From NCBI RefSeq assembly GCF_001939075.1, contig NZ_MPTA01000003.1, positions 1 through 64,000 on the forward strand: 64,000 nucleotides of DNA, written 5' to 3'. Positions 56,514-64,000 of this stretch are shown here, in pieces. The stretch is from Paenisporosarcina indica. GTDB taxonomy: Bacteria; Bacillota; Bacilli; Bacillales_A; Planococcaceae. The position numbers were made by a program, and so were the translations under genes. Under the pieces are notes generated by a model, which did not search any database, was not told where the DNA came from, and worked only from the letters and a program-made list of their open reading frames with translations. Position 1 is the first letter of the stretch; each line of letters starts with the position of its first letter.

Positions 56514-57599
56514 TTAGGTAGTAGCATATTGAATTTGATTTCTCCCATTTCCTTTTGCTATATATAGCGCTTCATCTGCTTTCTTAAGTAATTGACTAGC
56601 TTTTATTTCAGGTGCTGTCGCAACCCCTGCTGACAATGTAAGCTGGATGTGACGATCGTTAACTATGAATGGTGTTTCTTCCGTAATCTTTCGTATTCTT
56701 TCAATAACATGAAGAACTTCTGTTTGATTACATTTCGGGAAAATAATGACAAATTCTTCCCCACCGTAGCGAGCAATCACATCAATGCTTCTAAGATTAT
56801 TTGAAAGGACCTGACTTACTTTTTGCAAGACAATATCGCCAACCAAATGTCCGTGCCGATCATTGACTTGCTTAAAATGATCAATATCCACAAACACTAT
56901 TGAGAGAGGATATGCATCCATTTTTCCGGATGTGAATTTTTCAAAATAGGTCATGAAAGCACGTCGATTATATAGTTGAGTAAGCGGATCTTTCCTCGAC
57001 GAATTCAATAAATTAATCTTGTTGAGGTACTCATCACTCAAATCCTTTACCATCCATAAGAGAACAAAACTCAAAATTATGTTGACCGGGAAAACCGTAG
57101 GGACAATGACACTTATATATATATTGAATGGTACAACCCCGATGAGTGCAATGAGAATCGTGTTGATAATATTCAAAGCAACCACAAGAAAAATCATTTT
57201 GTTCGTACGCGTCCATTCTCTTGATATCCACGATAGCAACATGGCAATCACGGAAATGATGATCATGATATAAAGTCCATTGGTTGCTGCTGGGGTTGCG
57301 CCAAATGAAAACCTGGTTAAACCTATTCCTGATCCAATAACAAGTATGTAAAAGAGGTTTGGTGAATACATGGCCGCTATAATAACCGGTATTAACCTAA
57401 GATCAAAAATCGCAGCATGAGTTATGTGAATTCCAAAAATCATCGAGCACCATCCAGCAAATATACCAATAAGAACTAGCGTATATTCGATAAATTTTTT
57501 CTTTGAATTGACAAGAAATTGCTTGTATAGAAAACCGCTTACATAAATAATGCTCAACAATATGGAAAAGTTAATTAGATACTCCTTGATGCTTATCAT
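56514..57599 (-). CDS. Membrane diguanylate cyclase (GGDEF) with 5TMR-LYT-like sensor
   Basis: The 361-residue enzyme makes cyclic di-GMP. Six or so helices (residues 5-185) include FDLRLIPVIIAAMYSPNLFYILVIGSGIGLTRF, which matches the sensor of the neighbouring kinase. The GGDEF domain (200-361) has DPLTQLYNRRAF, the metal aspartate in FVDIDHFKQVND, the active site GGEEF (279-283) and an inhibitory RxxD site (RSID, 270-273) five residues upstream. It should be active and product-inhibited. ATG 57599 follows AAGGGGGCTAGTA. Confidence 0.92.
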   Translation of the reverse strand: MISIKEYLINFSILLSIIYVSGFLYKQFLVNSKKKFIEYTLVLIGIFAGWCSMIFGIHITHAAIFDLRLIPVIIAAMYSPNLFYILVIGSGIGLTRFSFGATPAATNGLYIMIIISVIAMLLSWISREWTRTNKMIFLVVALNIINTILIALIGVVPFNIYISVIVPTVFPVNIILSFVLLWMVKDLSDEYLNKINLLNSSRKDPLTQLYNRRAFMTYFEKFTSGKMDAYPLSIVFVDIDHFKQVNDRHGHLVGDIVLQKVSQVLSNNLRSIDVIARYGGEEFVIIFPKCNQTEVLHVIERIRKITEETPFIVNDRHIQLTLSAGVATAPEIKASQLLKKADEALYIAKGNGRNQIQYATT

Positions 57600-57728
57600 T
57601 ACTAGCCCCCTTATTGATAATTTAAAGACTGCAGCGTTACATCTATTCCCTTTTTCCTGTTCAGTAAACCATTTGACTCAATACTTATTCCCTAAACCCT
57701 TCATGCTAATTGGGTGTATTAACCCACA

Positions 57729-57771
57729 AAAAAACTGATATCTAAGAAAAAAGTATCTTCTCAGATATCAG
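57729..57771 (-). terminator. Terminator of the RlmI-like gene
   Basis: CTGATATCT and AGATATCAG pair with a loop containing a run of A, followed on the minus strand by seven T. It lies 14 bases after the stop codon. Confidence 0.85.
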
Positions 57772-57784
57772 TGGATCGTTGTAA

Positions 57785-58981
57785 TTAGACCAATTTTTCT
57801 ACAAAAACAACCTTTAGGTAGTTACCTTCTTTAAATTCTTCAATCGTTTTAAAATCTTGAGGAAGAGAAAATTCTTCATGAATTTTATATTTCCCTTTGG
57901 TGGCTTTAAATGCTTTGTCGATAAACCCTTTAAATTTTTCCATGCTGAAAGTACTACAATTGGATGAAGCTACTATAATTCCATTTTTTTCAGTAATGGC
58001 AATCGCTTGCTGTAGTAATTCCGGATAGTCTTTACCTGCACTAAACGTGTGTTTTTTTGAACGAGCAAAGCTTGGCGGATCAAGAATGACCAAGTCGAAT
58101 TTCAGTTCTTTTCGAACGGCGTATTTGAAATAATTAAATACGTCTTCGACAATAATATCTTGAGCTTCGAAGTCGATGGCATTTACGCTAAACTGTTCGA
58201 TTGTTTTACTTTTACTCCGATTGGCAAGGTCGACACTCGTTGTTTTTATTGACCCACCCAGTGCTGCAGCTACGGAAAACGCGCCCGTATAAGAGAATGT
58301 ATTCAACACTGTTTTTCCGCTTGAATATTTATTGCGTATCGTTTTTCTAACATCCCGTTGATCCAGAAAAATCCCGACCATCGCTCCGTCATTCAAATAC
58401 ACCGCAAAATTCATGCCATTCTCTTTTACGATTAACGGGGATGGTGCTTCTTGGCCAAAAATGAAATCATTGTCATCTACATACATCCCTTTGGATGCAA
58501 ATCGTTTTTTCTCATACAATCCTTTTACATCCATTTGTTTATTGAGGGCTGCAATAATGAGGTCCTTAAACTGATAGATCCCTTCACTATACCAACTGAT
58601 GACATAATAGCCTTCAAAGAAATCAATTGTAAATCCGCCTATTCCATCTCCTTCGCCATTAAATACACGAAATGCAGTGGTGTTTGGATCATTAAATAGC
58701 GAGGAGCGATGGGCGATTGCTTTTTGTAGCTTTAAATCAAAAAACATTTGATTGAACTCTTCTTGTTGATTTCGACTTAATACCCAACCTCTTCCCTTGT
58801 TTTGAATTCCATAATACCCTTTTGCAATAAAACGAGAATTTTCATCAACAAGTTCGATAATAGACCCTTCTTTTACTACATCATTCTTATTTTGAATAGC
58901 ATCTTCCATGATGAGTGGATATCCCGCTTTAAGGTTTTTTATAAAAGTTGGTTTTACAATTAATTTTATGTGTTGTTTCAT
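57785..58981 (-). CDS. Class I SAM-dependent rRNA methyltransferase, RlmI/YwbD type
   Basis: The 398-residue protein has an N-terminal PUA domain (about 1-75), a linker EEHRE-like domain with GAMVGIFLDQRDVRKTI, and a methyltransferase domain with NTFSYTGAFSVAAALGG (SAM), DPPSFARSKKHTFSAGKDY and ASSNCSTFS. E. coli RlmI makes m5C in 23S rRNA; the exact target here is unproven. The start is ATG 58981 (MKQHIKLIV) after GGTGATGAC; the upstream ATG 58993 has no site. Confidence 0.87.
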   Translation of the reverse strand: MKQHIKLIVKPTFIKNLKAGYPLIMEDAIQNKNDVVKEGSIIELVDENSRFIAKGYYGIQNKGRGWVLSRNQQEEFNQMFFDLKLQKAIAHRSSLFNDPNTTAFRVFNGEGDGIGGFTIDFFEGYYVISWYSEGIYQFKDLIIAALNKQMDVKGLYEKKRFASKGMYVDDNDFIFGQEAPSPLIVKENGMNFAVYLNDGAMVGIFLDQRDVRKTIRNKYSSGKTVLNTFSYTGAFSVAAALGGSIKTTSVDLANRSKSKTIEQFSVNAIDFEAQDIIVEDVFNYFKYAVRKELKFDLVILDPPSFARSKKHTFSAGKDYPELLQQAIAITEKNGIIVASSNCSTFSMEKFKGFIDKAFKATKGKYKIHEEFSLPQDFKTIEEFKEGNYLKVVFVEKLV

Positions 58982-59129
58982 GTCATCACCCATTCAAGTA
59001 TTTTTCTTTATTCTACATGTGTTGTCATGCAACATGAAGTTTCTTTACTTCATAAGTATTGTACTAACATCTATTTATTATAAATATACTACACTGTATG
59101 CTCGTATTCTCATTGAAAGGAGCTTGAAA

Positions 59130-60053
59130 ATGGCCATCAAACCACCTCAACTTCTACCAGGTGATACCATTGGAATTGTTACTTTAGGAAGTCCGCTCGA
59201 AGCAAGTGTCATTAATGAAGGCATTAAAACGCTGGAAGGTTTAGGGTTTAACGTCATTACTGGAAGTTCAGTATATGTAGAAAATGGATTTCTTGCAGGC
59301 ACACCTCAAGAACGAGCAGCAGATTTCATGAGAATGGTTGAAAATGATGCTGTAAAATTAATCCTACCATCAAGGGGTGGTGTTGGTGTTGCTGGTATTC
59401 TTCCATATCTTAACTTTTCAGTCATTCGTTCAAATCCTAAACTAGTTTCAGGATACAGTGACATTACAGTGTTGCTCAATGCAATTTACGAATATGCAAA
59501 TGTAATCACGTTACACAGTTTACTCCTTCTGGATTTCAATTTAAATACGCCAGTCTATAATTATAACCAATTTTTTGGTGCCACCTCTGTAAGGACCGTT
59601 CCATGGCAAATTAACAACCCGCCTGAATTACAACTCATCAGCAAAGTGCCTGGCAACGTCACTGGTCCAATTGTCGGGGGTAATCTCACATCATTTTCAG
59701 ATACATTAGGCACATCATTTGAAGTCAATACCGCAGGGAAGATTTTGTTATTGGAAGAAACACATGAACCCATAAATACCGTCTATCGTTACTTAAATAG
59801 ACTTCGATTAGCTGGAAAATTTAACGATTGTATTGGAATTATTATGGGAGAATGTACAAATTGTGCGCCTGCATATGGTGTGACTTATGCTCAACTCATT
59901 GATGAATTTCTTGTCCCTTTAGGAAAGCCATTAATGACAAATTTCGCATCGGGGCATGGTACGTATAAAGCCGCTGTTCCTATTGGTGCAACTGTAAATT
60001 TGAATACTCAAAACTTGACAATAACCGTCATGGAATCCACGGTCAGGCCTTGA
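59130..60053 (+). CDS. LD-carboxypeptidase family S66 (LdcA/MccF-like)
   Basis: The 307-residue serine peptidase would remove the terminal D-alanine from muropeptide tetrapeptides, or inactivate microcin-like compounds. The nucleophile is the Ser in GYSDITVLL, and the Glu and His of the triad are in LLEETHEP and FASGHGTYKAAVPIG. IMPS-type SRGGVGVAGILPYL precedes. The start is ATG 59130 (MAIKPPQLLPGDTIGIV) after AAAGGAGCTTGAAA; the frame is open back to 58908 but unsupported. Confidence 0.9.
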   Translation: MAIKPPQLLPGDTIGIVTLGSPLEASVINEGIKTLEGLGFNVITGSSVYVENGFLAGTPQERAADFMRMVENDAVKLILPSRGGVGVAGILPYLNFSVIRSNPKLVSGYSDITVLLNAIYEYANVITLHSLLLLDFNLNTPVYNYNQFFGATSVRTVPWQINNPPELQLISKVPGNVTGPIVGGNLTSFSDTLGTSFEVNTAGKILLLEETHEPINTVYRYLNRLRLAGKFNDCIGIIMGECTNCAPAYGVTYAQLIDEFLVPLGKPLMTNFASGHGTYKAAVPIGATVNLNTQNLTITVMESTVRP

Positions 60054-60139
60054 ATCAGTTATTTATTAAACAAATCAGTTATTTTACCAATATAACCCAT
60101 ATTGCTAAATTAGGTTGTTGTAACAAGTATCACATATCG

Positions 60140-60176
60140 AAAAAACCGATTGCACAATGATGCAATCGGTTTTTTT
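60140..60176. terminator. Bidirectional terminator after the S66 gene
   Basis: AAAAACCGATTGCA and TGCAATCGGTTTTT stem with a six-base loop and T runs on both strands, between convergent genes. Confidence 0.92.
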
Positions 60177-60185
60177 ATGAGAAGT

Positions 60186-60629
60186 TTACTTTTTCAATAA
60201 AGAATTCCATTCGTTTTCAAGCCATTTATCAAAGTCATCGCCTTTTTCACCTTCATACGCATCATACACATCAAGACGCATTTTCTTGAACTTCTCTTTA
60301 AATTCTTCATAAGAATGATCTGCTGGAAGACTTTTCTTAATGCGTAACAAGATTTTAGATGTCCCTTTTATGATGTCAAACTTGGTTTGTTTTGGTTTAT
60401 CAACTTCCTCACCAAAACCTTTTAGCTGACGATATGCTGCTTCCTGTACTTTAAACACAGGATCTTGAGTCATTCTTGATGTCAGCACATCAATAATTTT
60501 ACTATGCTTATGTTTCCCTAGCTCTTCTACTGCATCATAACGAGCTCTCCAACTAGATGAGCGATTTGCTTCTTTTTTCAGTTCCTCATAATTTTCTGGT
60601 AGTTCATTCTTTGATTCTTGTTGTGTCAT
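60186..60629 (-). CDS. HEAT-repeat domain protein
   Basis: The 147-residue soluble, highly charged protein has one or two HEAT-like helical repeats (SSSWRARYDAVEELGKHKHSKIIDVLTSRMTQDPVFKVQEAAYRQLKGFG) and a C-terminal charged helical part. It is probably a scaffold or interaction protein; no enzyme motif is present. The start chosen is ATG 60629 (MTQQESKN), ten bases after AAAGGAG; ATG 60638 would overlap this site. Confidence 0.75.
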   Translation of the reverse strand: MTQQESKNELPENYEELKKEANRSSSWRARYDAVEELGKHKHSKIIDVLTSRMTQDPVFKVQEAAYRQLKGFGEEVDKPKQTKFDIIKGTSKILLRIKKSLPADHSYEEFKEKFKKMRLDVYDAYEGEKGDDFDKWLENEWNSLLKK

Positions 60630-60639
60630 ATATTCCATT

Positions 60640-60953
60640 CTCCTTTTTCATAATTTAATACGTGTTCTTATTATTCCCTTTTATTGAATGTGTAACCTAG
60701 AGAACTGCTCAGATATATAACTAATCTACAGAAATTGCTGCTTATTAAATATACACTCACTATCAAACCACCGCTTAATAGAGTTTAACGAGAACGATTT
60801 ATTAATCATGATTAATAATCATTATAACAAGGATTTACGTCTTATCCTCATCTATTTATGTTTTATTCTTCTCATTTCTTCATCCTAGGGATAAAAACGC
60901 TAAAAAACTTCGATACAATATGCTCGAAGTTTTTTTGCCATTCACTTTTTTCC
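60640..60953. other. Intergenic region with a 20-bp palindrome
   Basis: At 60799-60818 the perfect palindrome TTATTAATCATGATTAATAA stands in AT-rich DNA about 170 bases before the HEAT gene. At 60902-60937 ACTTCGA/TCGAAGT with a T run is the terminator of the HAD gene on the minus strand. No gene was seen. Confidence 0.6.
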
Positions 60954-61514
60954 CTATTTTATAATTGATTTCAGTTCCGACCAATTGGTGATTCGTGGAA
61001 TTTCTAAGTGTTGGTTATACGGTTGATTCCTCACATAAACTTTCAGCGTATCATCGGACAGTGTATTCAAAACATCTGGCTTATCATCAAAATAATAATC
61101 CAATTGTAATGCTTGAATAATTCCCACTTTTTCTTGATCTTTCATTCCGCTAAAAAATCTGTCATCCTGCACAGGAAATCCTTGTTCCTTCAACCAGACT
61201 TTCGTACGTGCCCCATGTTCACTCGGTCTGGCAGTAATATAATAAACCTCATGACCTTGCTCGCTCAGTTCCTGCAAAGTCTCCACCGCATCAGGATATG
61301 CTGGACAAGATGTGTAATAGATTTCTTCTAATGTGTCGTTCCACATAGCAGAGCCCTGGACTTCTGTAAGTCCAAACGCTTCATGTATTTCCACACGTTT
61401 TATTTCATGAAAAACTTCGATTGGAACATTTTGTTTCAAATTCCTATTATAAATATGAAAGGCATGTTCTCTTAAATTGATGAGTGTATCGTCTATATCA
61501 AATCCAAATTTCAT
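60954..61514 (-). CDS. HAD-family phosphatase, 5'-nucleotidase (NT5C/YqfW) type
   Basis: The 186-residue phosphatase begins MKFGFDIDDTL: Asp6 is the nucleophile and Asp8 the acid-base residue. YITARPSEHG supplies the threonine of motif II, and DYYFDDKPDVLNTL the acidic motif IV. It resembles 5'(3')-deoxyribonucleotidase-like YqfW. It follows ribD by 20 bases with GAGGGATTATT as its site, so it is the third gene of a riboflavin-precursor operon. A role in removing the phosphate from the ribitylamino-pyrimidine intermediate is an attractive inference. Confidence 0.85.
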   Translation of the reverse strand: MKFGFDIDDTLINLREHAFHIYNRNLKQNVPIEVFHEIKRVEIHEAFGLTEVQGSAMWNDTLEEIYYTSCPAYPDAVETLQELSEQGHEVYYITARPSEHGARTKVWLKEQGFPVQDDRFFSGMKDQEKVGIIQALQLDYYFDDKPDVLNTLSDDTLKVYVRNQPYNQHLEIPRITNWSELKSIIK

Positions 61515-61534
61515 AATAATCCCTCAACTATCAA

Positions 61535-62629
61535 CTAATTTTTGTAACTCGGGTAGCCAATAAATTTAAAATCTTTTCCTATTTTCACGATATCAGTCTC
61601 CAACAGTTCTACTGCATCACTCATGTGATCAATGCCTTGCCCTTCCAAGAAAGTAGGAGCAAGTCGACCACCGATTAATTTCGGTGCGATATAAAGGATG
61701 ACCTTATCAATTAATTGGTTTTCTAAAAATGCAGCGTTGATTGTCCCGCCACCTTCGATTAATACAGATGAAATCAATTTTTCACCTAAAATTCGAACGA
61801 CATCTACAGGATCAACTACCTTCTTCCCACTCGTGTGGAAAACAGAAATCCCTAGATTTTCTAAAGCTGTTCTCTTCTCTAGATTATAGTTCATACTAGT
61901 AAAAACCCATGTATCTGCTAGTTTGTCTGTCACAACCTTAGCATCTAAAGGAATTTTTAACGTTGAATCCAAAATAATTCGAATGGGATTGCGGCCATTC
62001 GGTATTCTGGTTGTTAACTCTGGATTGTCCGCAATTACTGTATTTACGCCAACCAAAATCGCCATATTCTCATTTCGTAGGCGATGGACATCATATCTTG
62101 CTTCTTCAGATGTAATCCATTTACTATGTGAAGTATGTGACGCAATTTTCCCATCCAACGTGATACCGGATTTCAAAGTGACAAAAGGTTTGTTTTCAAC
62201 AATAAACTTATTAAAAACTTCATTCATTTTTTGGGATGTTTCTTCATGAACGCCAATCACTACTTCAATACCTGCATCCTCTAAAATCTGGACACCTCTG
62301 CCTGAAACAACCGGATTTGGATCAAGCGTCGCTATAACAACTTTCTTGATCCCCGCTTCGACAATTGCCACGGCACAAGGGCCTGTTCTCCCATGATGAG
62401 AACAAGGTTCAAGTGTGACGTAAATCGTTCCACCATTTGCTTTGTCGCCAGCCATGCGAATCGCGTGAATTTCTGCATGAGGCTCCCCAGCTTTCAAGTG
62501 TGTTCCAACTCCAACAATACGGTTGTCATTGACTATTACTGAACCCACCAAAGGATTCGGATCAGTCTGACCTTTCATTGCTTGTGCATTTTTTATTGCA
62601 AGGTCCATATAAAAGTCATGATTCGTCAT
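61535..62629 (-). CDS. ribD: Bifunctional riboflavin biosynthesis protein RibD
   Basis: The 364-residue enzyme carries the deaminase domain (1-145: zinc ligands His51, Cys76 and Cys85, catalytic Glu53 in HAEIHA and PCSHHGRTGPC) and the reductase domain (150-364: ITLDGKIAS, RIILDSTLKIPLDAKV, LIEGGGTINAAFL). It makes the second and third steps from GTP. The start is ATG 62629 (MTNHDFYMDLAIKNA); the longer frame to 62647 lies on the binding site. It overlaps ribA by 14 bases, so the pair is coupled. Confidence 0.94.
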   Translation of the reverse strand: MTNHDFYMDLAIKNAQAMKGQTDPNPLVGSVIVNDNRIVGVGTHLKAGEPHAEIHAIRMAGDKANGGTIYVTLEPCSHHGRTGPCAVAIVEAGIKKVVIATLDPNPVVSGRGVQILEDAGIEVVIGVHEETSQKMNEVFNKFIVENKPFVTLKSGITLDGKIASHTSHSKWITSEEARYDVHRLRNENMAILVGVNTVIADNPELTTRIPNGRNPIRIILDSTLKIPLDAKVVTDKLADTWVFTSMNYNLEKRTALENLGISVFHTSGKKVVDPVDVVRILGEKLISSVLIEGGGTINAAFLENQLIDKVILYIAPKLIGGRLAPTFLEGQGIDHMSDAVELLETDIVKIGKDFKFIGYPSYKN

Positions 62630-63380
62630 GTGGATTTTTCCCTTCATCCTTTAAATGACCTGATCGATTAATTTTGGTTTGTAAATAACCCTCATTGAAT
62701 TCGGAAACATCTCCCCATAATGGTGTTCGTCCAGAAACTGGGAGTCCTGCATCCATTAATGCAGCAAGCTTTTTAGGATTATTTGTTAAAAGTGTTACCG
62801 GTTTTGAACGTAATTCTTTCAGCACTTGTATTGCATCATGATAATTTCTTGAATCATCGACAAATCCTAGCTTTTCATTTGCCTCAACTGTGTCATAGCC
62901 ATTTTCCTGGAGGATATAAGCCATTGCTTTACTAAATAGGCCGATTCCTCTGCCTTCATGGTTAGCTAAATAGAACAAAGCTCCTGTTCCATGATCAACA
63001 ATCATTTGCATCGACTGTTTCAGTTGATAACCACAATCACATCGTTTGCTGCCGAATATATCACCCGTATGACAAATCGAGTGCATTCTCATGAGTGCCT
63101 CTTCTTCGTGTTCAAAATCACCATAAACAAGAACACTTGATTGTTGATACTCAGCTAAATTTGCTGAAGATAAATTATCGATGACTTGTTGAATATTTTC
63201 ACTTTCTTCCTTGGCATTTAACCAGCAGTACCATTGGAATACGACAGTCTCCCCATACAAATTAACAGGTAGTCGAATGGGTCCTACTAAATATATGGCA
63301 CCCTCATTTAATTTTATTAATTTAATTTTATTTTTCAAAACAGATAAAGCTTCTTGTGGAACTATCTGTGTTTTACTCAT
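62616..63380 (-). CDS. ribA: GTP cyclohydrolase II RibA, monofunctional
   Basis: The 254-residue enzyme opens the GTP ring, the first step to riboflavin. Zinc ligands Cys103, Cys114 and Cys116 (CHTGDIFGSKRCDCG), EGRGIGL and the nucleotide-binding tail are present. The N-terminal 85 residues are not a DHBP synthase; they are an extra segment of unknown role. Most Bacillus have a RibBA fusion, so this is a separate, single-function copy. ATG 63380 follows AAAGGGGAAGTTAATA. It heads the ribA-ribD-HAD operon behind a strong promoter and no FMN riboswitch. Confidence 0.92.
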   Translation of the reverse strand: MSKTQIVPQEALSVLKNKIKLIKLNEGAIYLVGPIRLPVNLYGETVVFQWYCWLNAKEESENIQQVIDNLSSANLAEYQQSSVLVYGDFEHEEEALMRMHSICHTGDIFGSKRCDCGYQLKQSMQMIVDHGTGALFYLANHEGRGIGLFSKAMAYILQENGYDTVEANEKLGFVDDSRNYHDAIQVLKELRSKPVTLLTNNPKKLAALMDAGLPVSGRTPLWGDVSEFNEGYLQTKINRSGHLKDEGKNPHDES

Positions 63381-63437
63381 TATTAACTTCCCCTTTTTTT
63401 ATCTTTTCTTCTCGTTAGTTAAACGCATAAATTTAGG

Positions 63438-63454
63438 TAACAATTCGTTTGTTA
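63438..63454. promoter_or_regulatory. Inverted-repeat operator 2 of the ribA operon
   Basis: TAACAA-N5-TTGTTA, perfect 6-bp arms with a five-base centre, lies in the leader about 18 bp centre to centre from operator 1. Confidence 0.55.
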
Positions 63455-63455
63455 G

Positions 63456-63472
63456 TTACTTTATGTAAGTAA
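63456..63472. promoter_or_regulatory. Inverted-repeat operator 1 of the ribA operon
   Basis: TTACTT-N5-AAGTAA, perfect 6-bp arms with a five-base centre, starts at the last base of the -10 and covers the expected transcription start. Confidence 0.6.
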
Positions 63473-63500
63473 TTATATTTTTGTAACTTAAATTTGTCAA
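63472..63500 (-). promoter_or_regulatory. Consensus sigma-A promoter of the ribA operon
   Basis: On the minus strand TTGACA (63495-63500), exactly 17 bases and TATAAT (63472-63477): a perfect consensus promoter, which usually needs repression. Confidence 0.9.
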
Positions 63501-63562
63501 GAACGTTCGCCTTATTTTCGTATTATTGTACCATTTTACGATTGTAACCCGCTTATTTAAAG

Positions 63563-63592
63563 AAGCGAATTCCTGACGTTTGGAATTCGCTC
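63563..63592 (-). terminator. Probable terminator of the RNase J gene
   Basis: GCGAATTCC and GGAATTCGC form a 9-bp stem; the T tail on the minus strand is short (TTCTTTAAAT). Confidence 0.6.
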
Positions 63593-63596
63593 TATT

Positions 63597-64000
63597 TTAG
63601 ACTTCAATTATGATTGGAATGATCATTGGTCTGCGTTTGGTTTGTGCAAATAAATACTTTCCAACTGAATCTTTTATGCTTTGTTTTTGGATATTACGTT
63701 GAGGTCCATTTCCTCGTTGTAAATTAGTAATGGTTGTGACAACGATACGATCTACTTCTTTTAAGAGTTCCTCGGAATCGCGTGCGTAGACAAACCCACG
63801 AGATATCGTATCAGGACCTGTAATAATCTTGCCATCCGATTTATTCATCGTAACAACAATAACTAACATTCCATCCTCAGAAAGTAGTTTACGATCCCGC
63901 ATCACAATATTTCCGACATCACCAATTCCAGTACCGTCTACGAAAACGTGACCTGCTTGTACTTTTCGTGTCTGACGAGCTATTTTGTCGTTAATATCCA
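63597..64000 (-). CDS. RNase J family ribonuclease, C-terminal part only
   Basis: The frame stays open to the window edge, so the 5' part of the gene lies outside. The visible 134 codons match the C-terminal region of RNase J1/J2: GHVFVDGTGIGDVGNIVMRDRKLLSEDGMLVIVVTMNK shape, ISRGFVYARDSEELL, and the C-terminal KRRPMIIPIIIEV. The beta-lactamase/beta-CASP catalytic part is not visible. The family processes and degrades mRNA and matures 16S rRNA. J1 and J2 cannot be told apart here. An internal GTG at 63905 is not the true start. Confidence 0.9.
   Translation of the reverse strand, partial: DINDKIARQTRKVQAGHVFVDGTGIGDVGNIVMRDRKLLSEDGMLVIVVTMNKSDGKIITGPDTISRGFVYARDSEELLKEVDRIVVTTITNLQRGNGPQRNIQKQSIKDSVGKYLFAQTKRRPMIIPIIIEV

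Noticed and set aside
63381-63596. FMN riboswitch in front of ribA
   Set aside because: The expected conserved FMN-aptamer sequences are absent; only the promoter and two inverted repeats are seen.

Overview
This 64 kb window is chromosomal DNA of a low-GC, endospore-forming Bacillales bacterium. Gene order from the left edge to about 23.4 kb closely follows the Bacillus subtilis yfj-yfh-yga-perR-rrn region: ygxA, ygzB, perR, bcp, gsaB, ygaE, ygaD, ygaC, sspE, fabL, mutY, yfhP, yfhJ, yfhH, recX, yfhF, pdaA and an RlmCD-type rRNA methyltransferase. A gamma-type small acid-soluble spore protein, the cortex enzyme PdaA and a KinB-like kinase point to sporulation. The protein style (two M29 aminopeptidases, SLH-anchored SGNH hydrolase, ThiT under a TPP riboswitch, MreBH) suggests Planococcaceae; that family call is inference. 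No tRNA, rRNA, insertion sequence, prophage or CRISPR array lies inside the window.

Layout. 1-250: three tandem promoters reading out of the left edge, as expected for an rRNA operon just outside. 0.25-6.9 kb: perR and oxidative-stress/heme/B12 genes. 6.9-12.7 kb: a complete five-gene oligopeptide/dipeptide ABC importer with a dispersed repeat inside the operon. 12.8-23.4 kb: conserved yga/yfh/yfj housekeeping and spore block. 23.5-28.9 kb: accessory stretch with a zinc peptidase, a two-gene PLP-racemase/DUF1611 operon with a structured leader, and an MFS exporter behind an attenuator-like leader. 28.9-38.5 kb: fumarase, YihY protein, pseudouridine catabolism (psuK-psuG), aminopeptidase, MreBH, carbonic anhydrase. 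38.7-51 kb: oligoendopeptidase F, TspO-like protein, methionine aminopeptidase, TPP riboswitch-thiT, M20 peptidase, SGNH hydrolase, second M29 aminopeptidase, RNA helicase, amidase. 51-57.6 kb: FbpA-like peptide, VanZ, CAP protein, SLH-SGNH protein, and a KinB-like histidine kinase beside a diguanylate cyclase with a related membrane sensor. 57.8-64 kb: rRNA methyltransferase, LD-carboxypeptidase, HEAT protein, a ribA-ribD-HAD phosphatase operon behind a near-perfect promoter with two inverted-repeat operators, and the 3' part of an RNase J gene.

Most promising for novelty: the DUF1611-racemase operon and its leader; the ribA-ribD-HAD operon and its operators; the MFS leader with small overlapping reading frames before a terminator; a 38-residue cationic amphipathic peptide gene; the paired membrane sensors; a possible Fur-controlled small RNA; and three copies of a roughly 110-bp structured repeat. 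All functions are read from sequence and memory of families; no searches were run.
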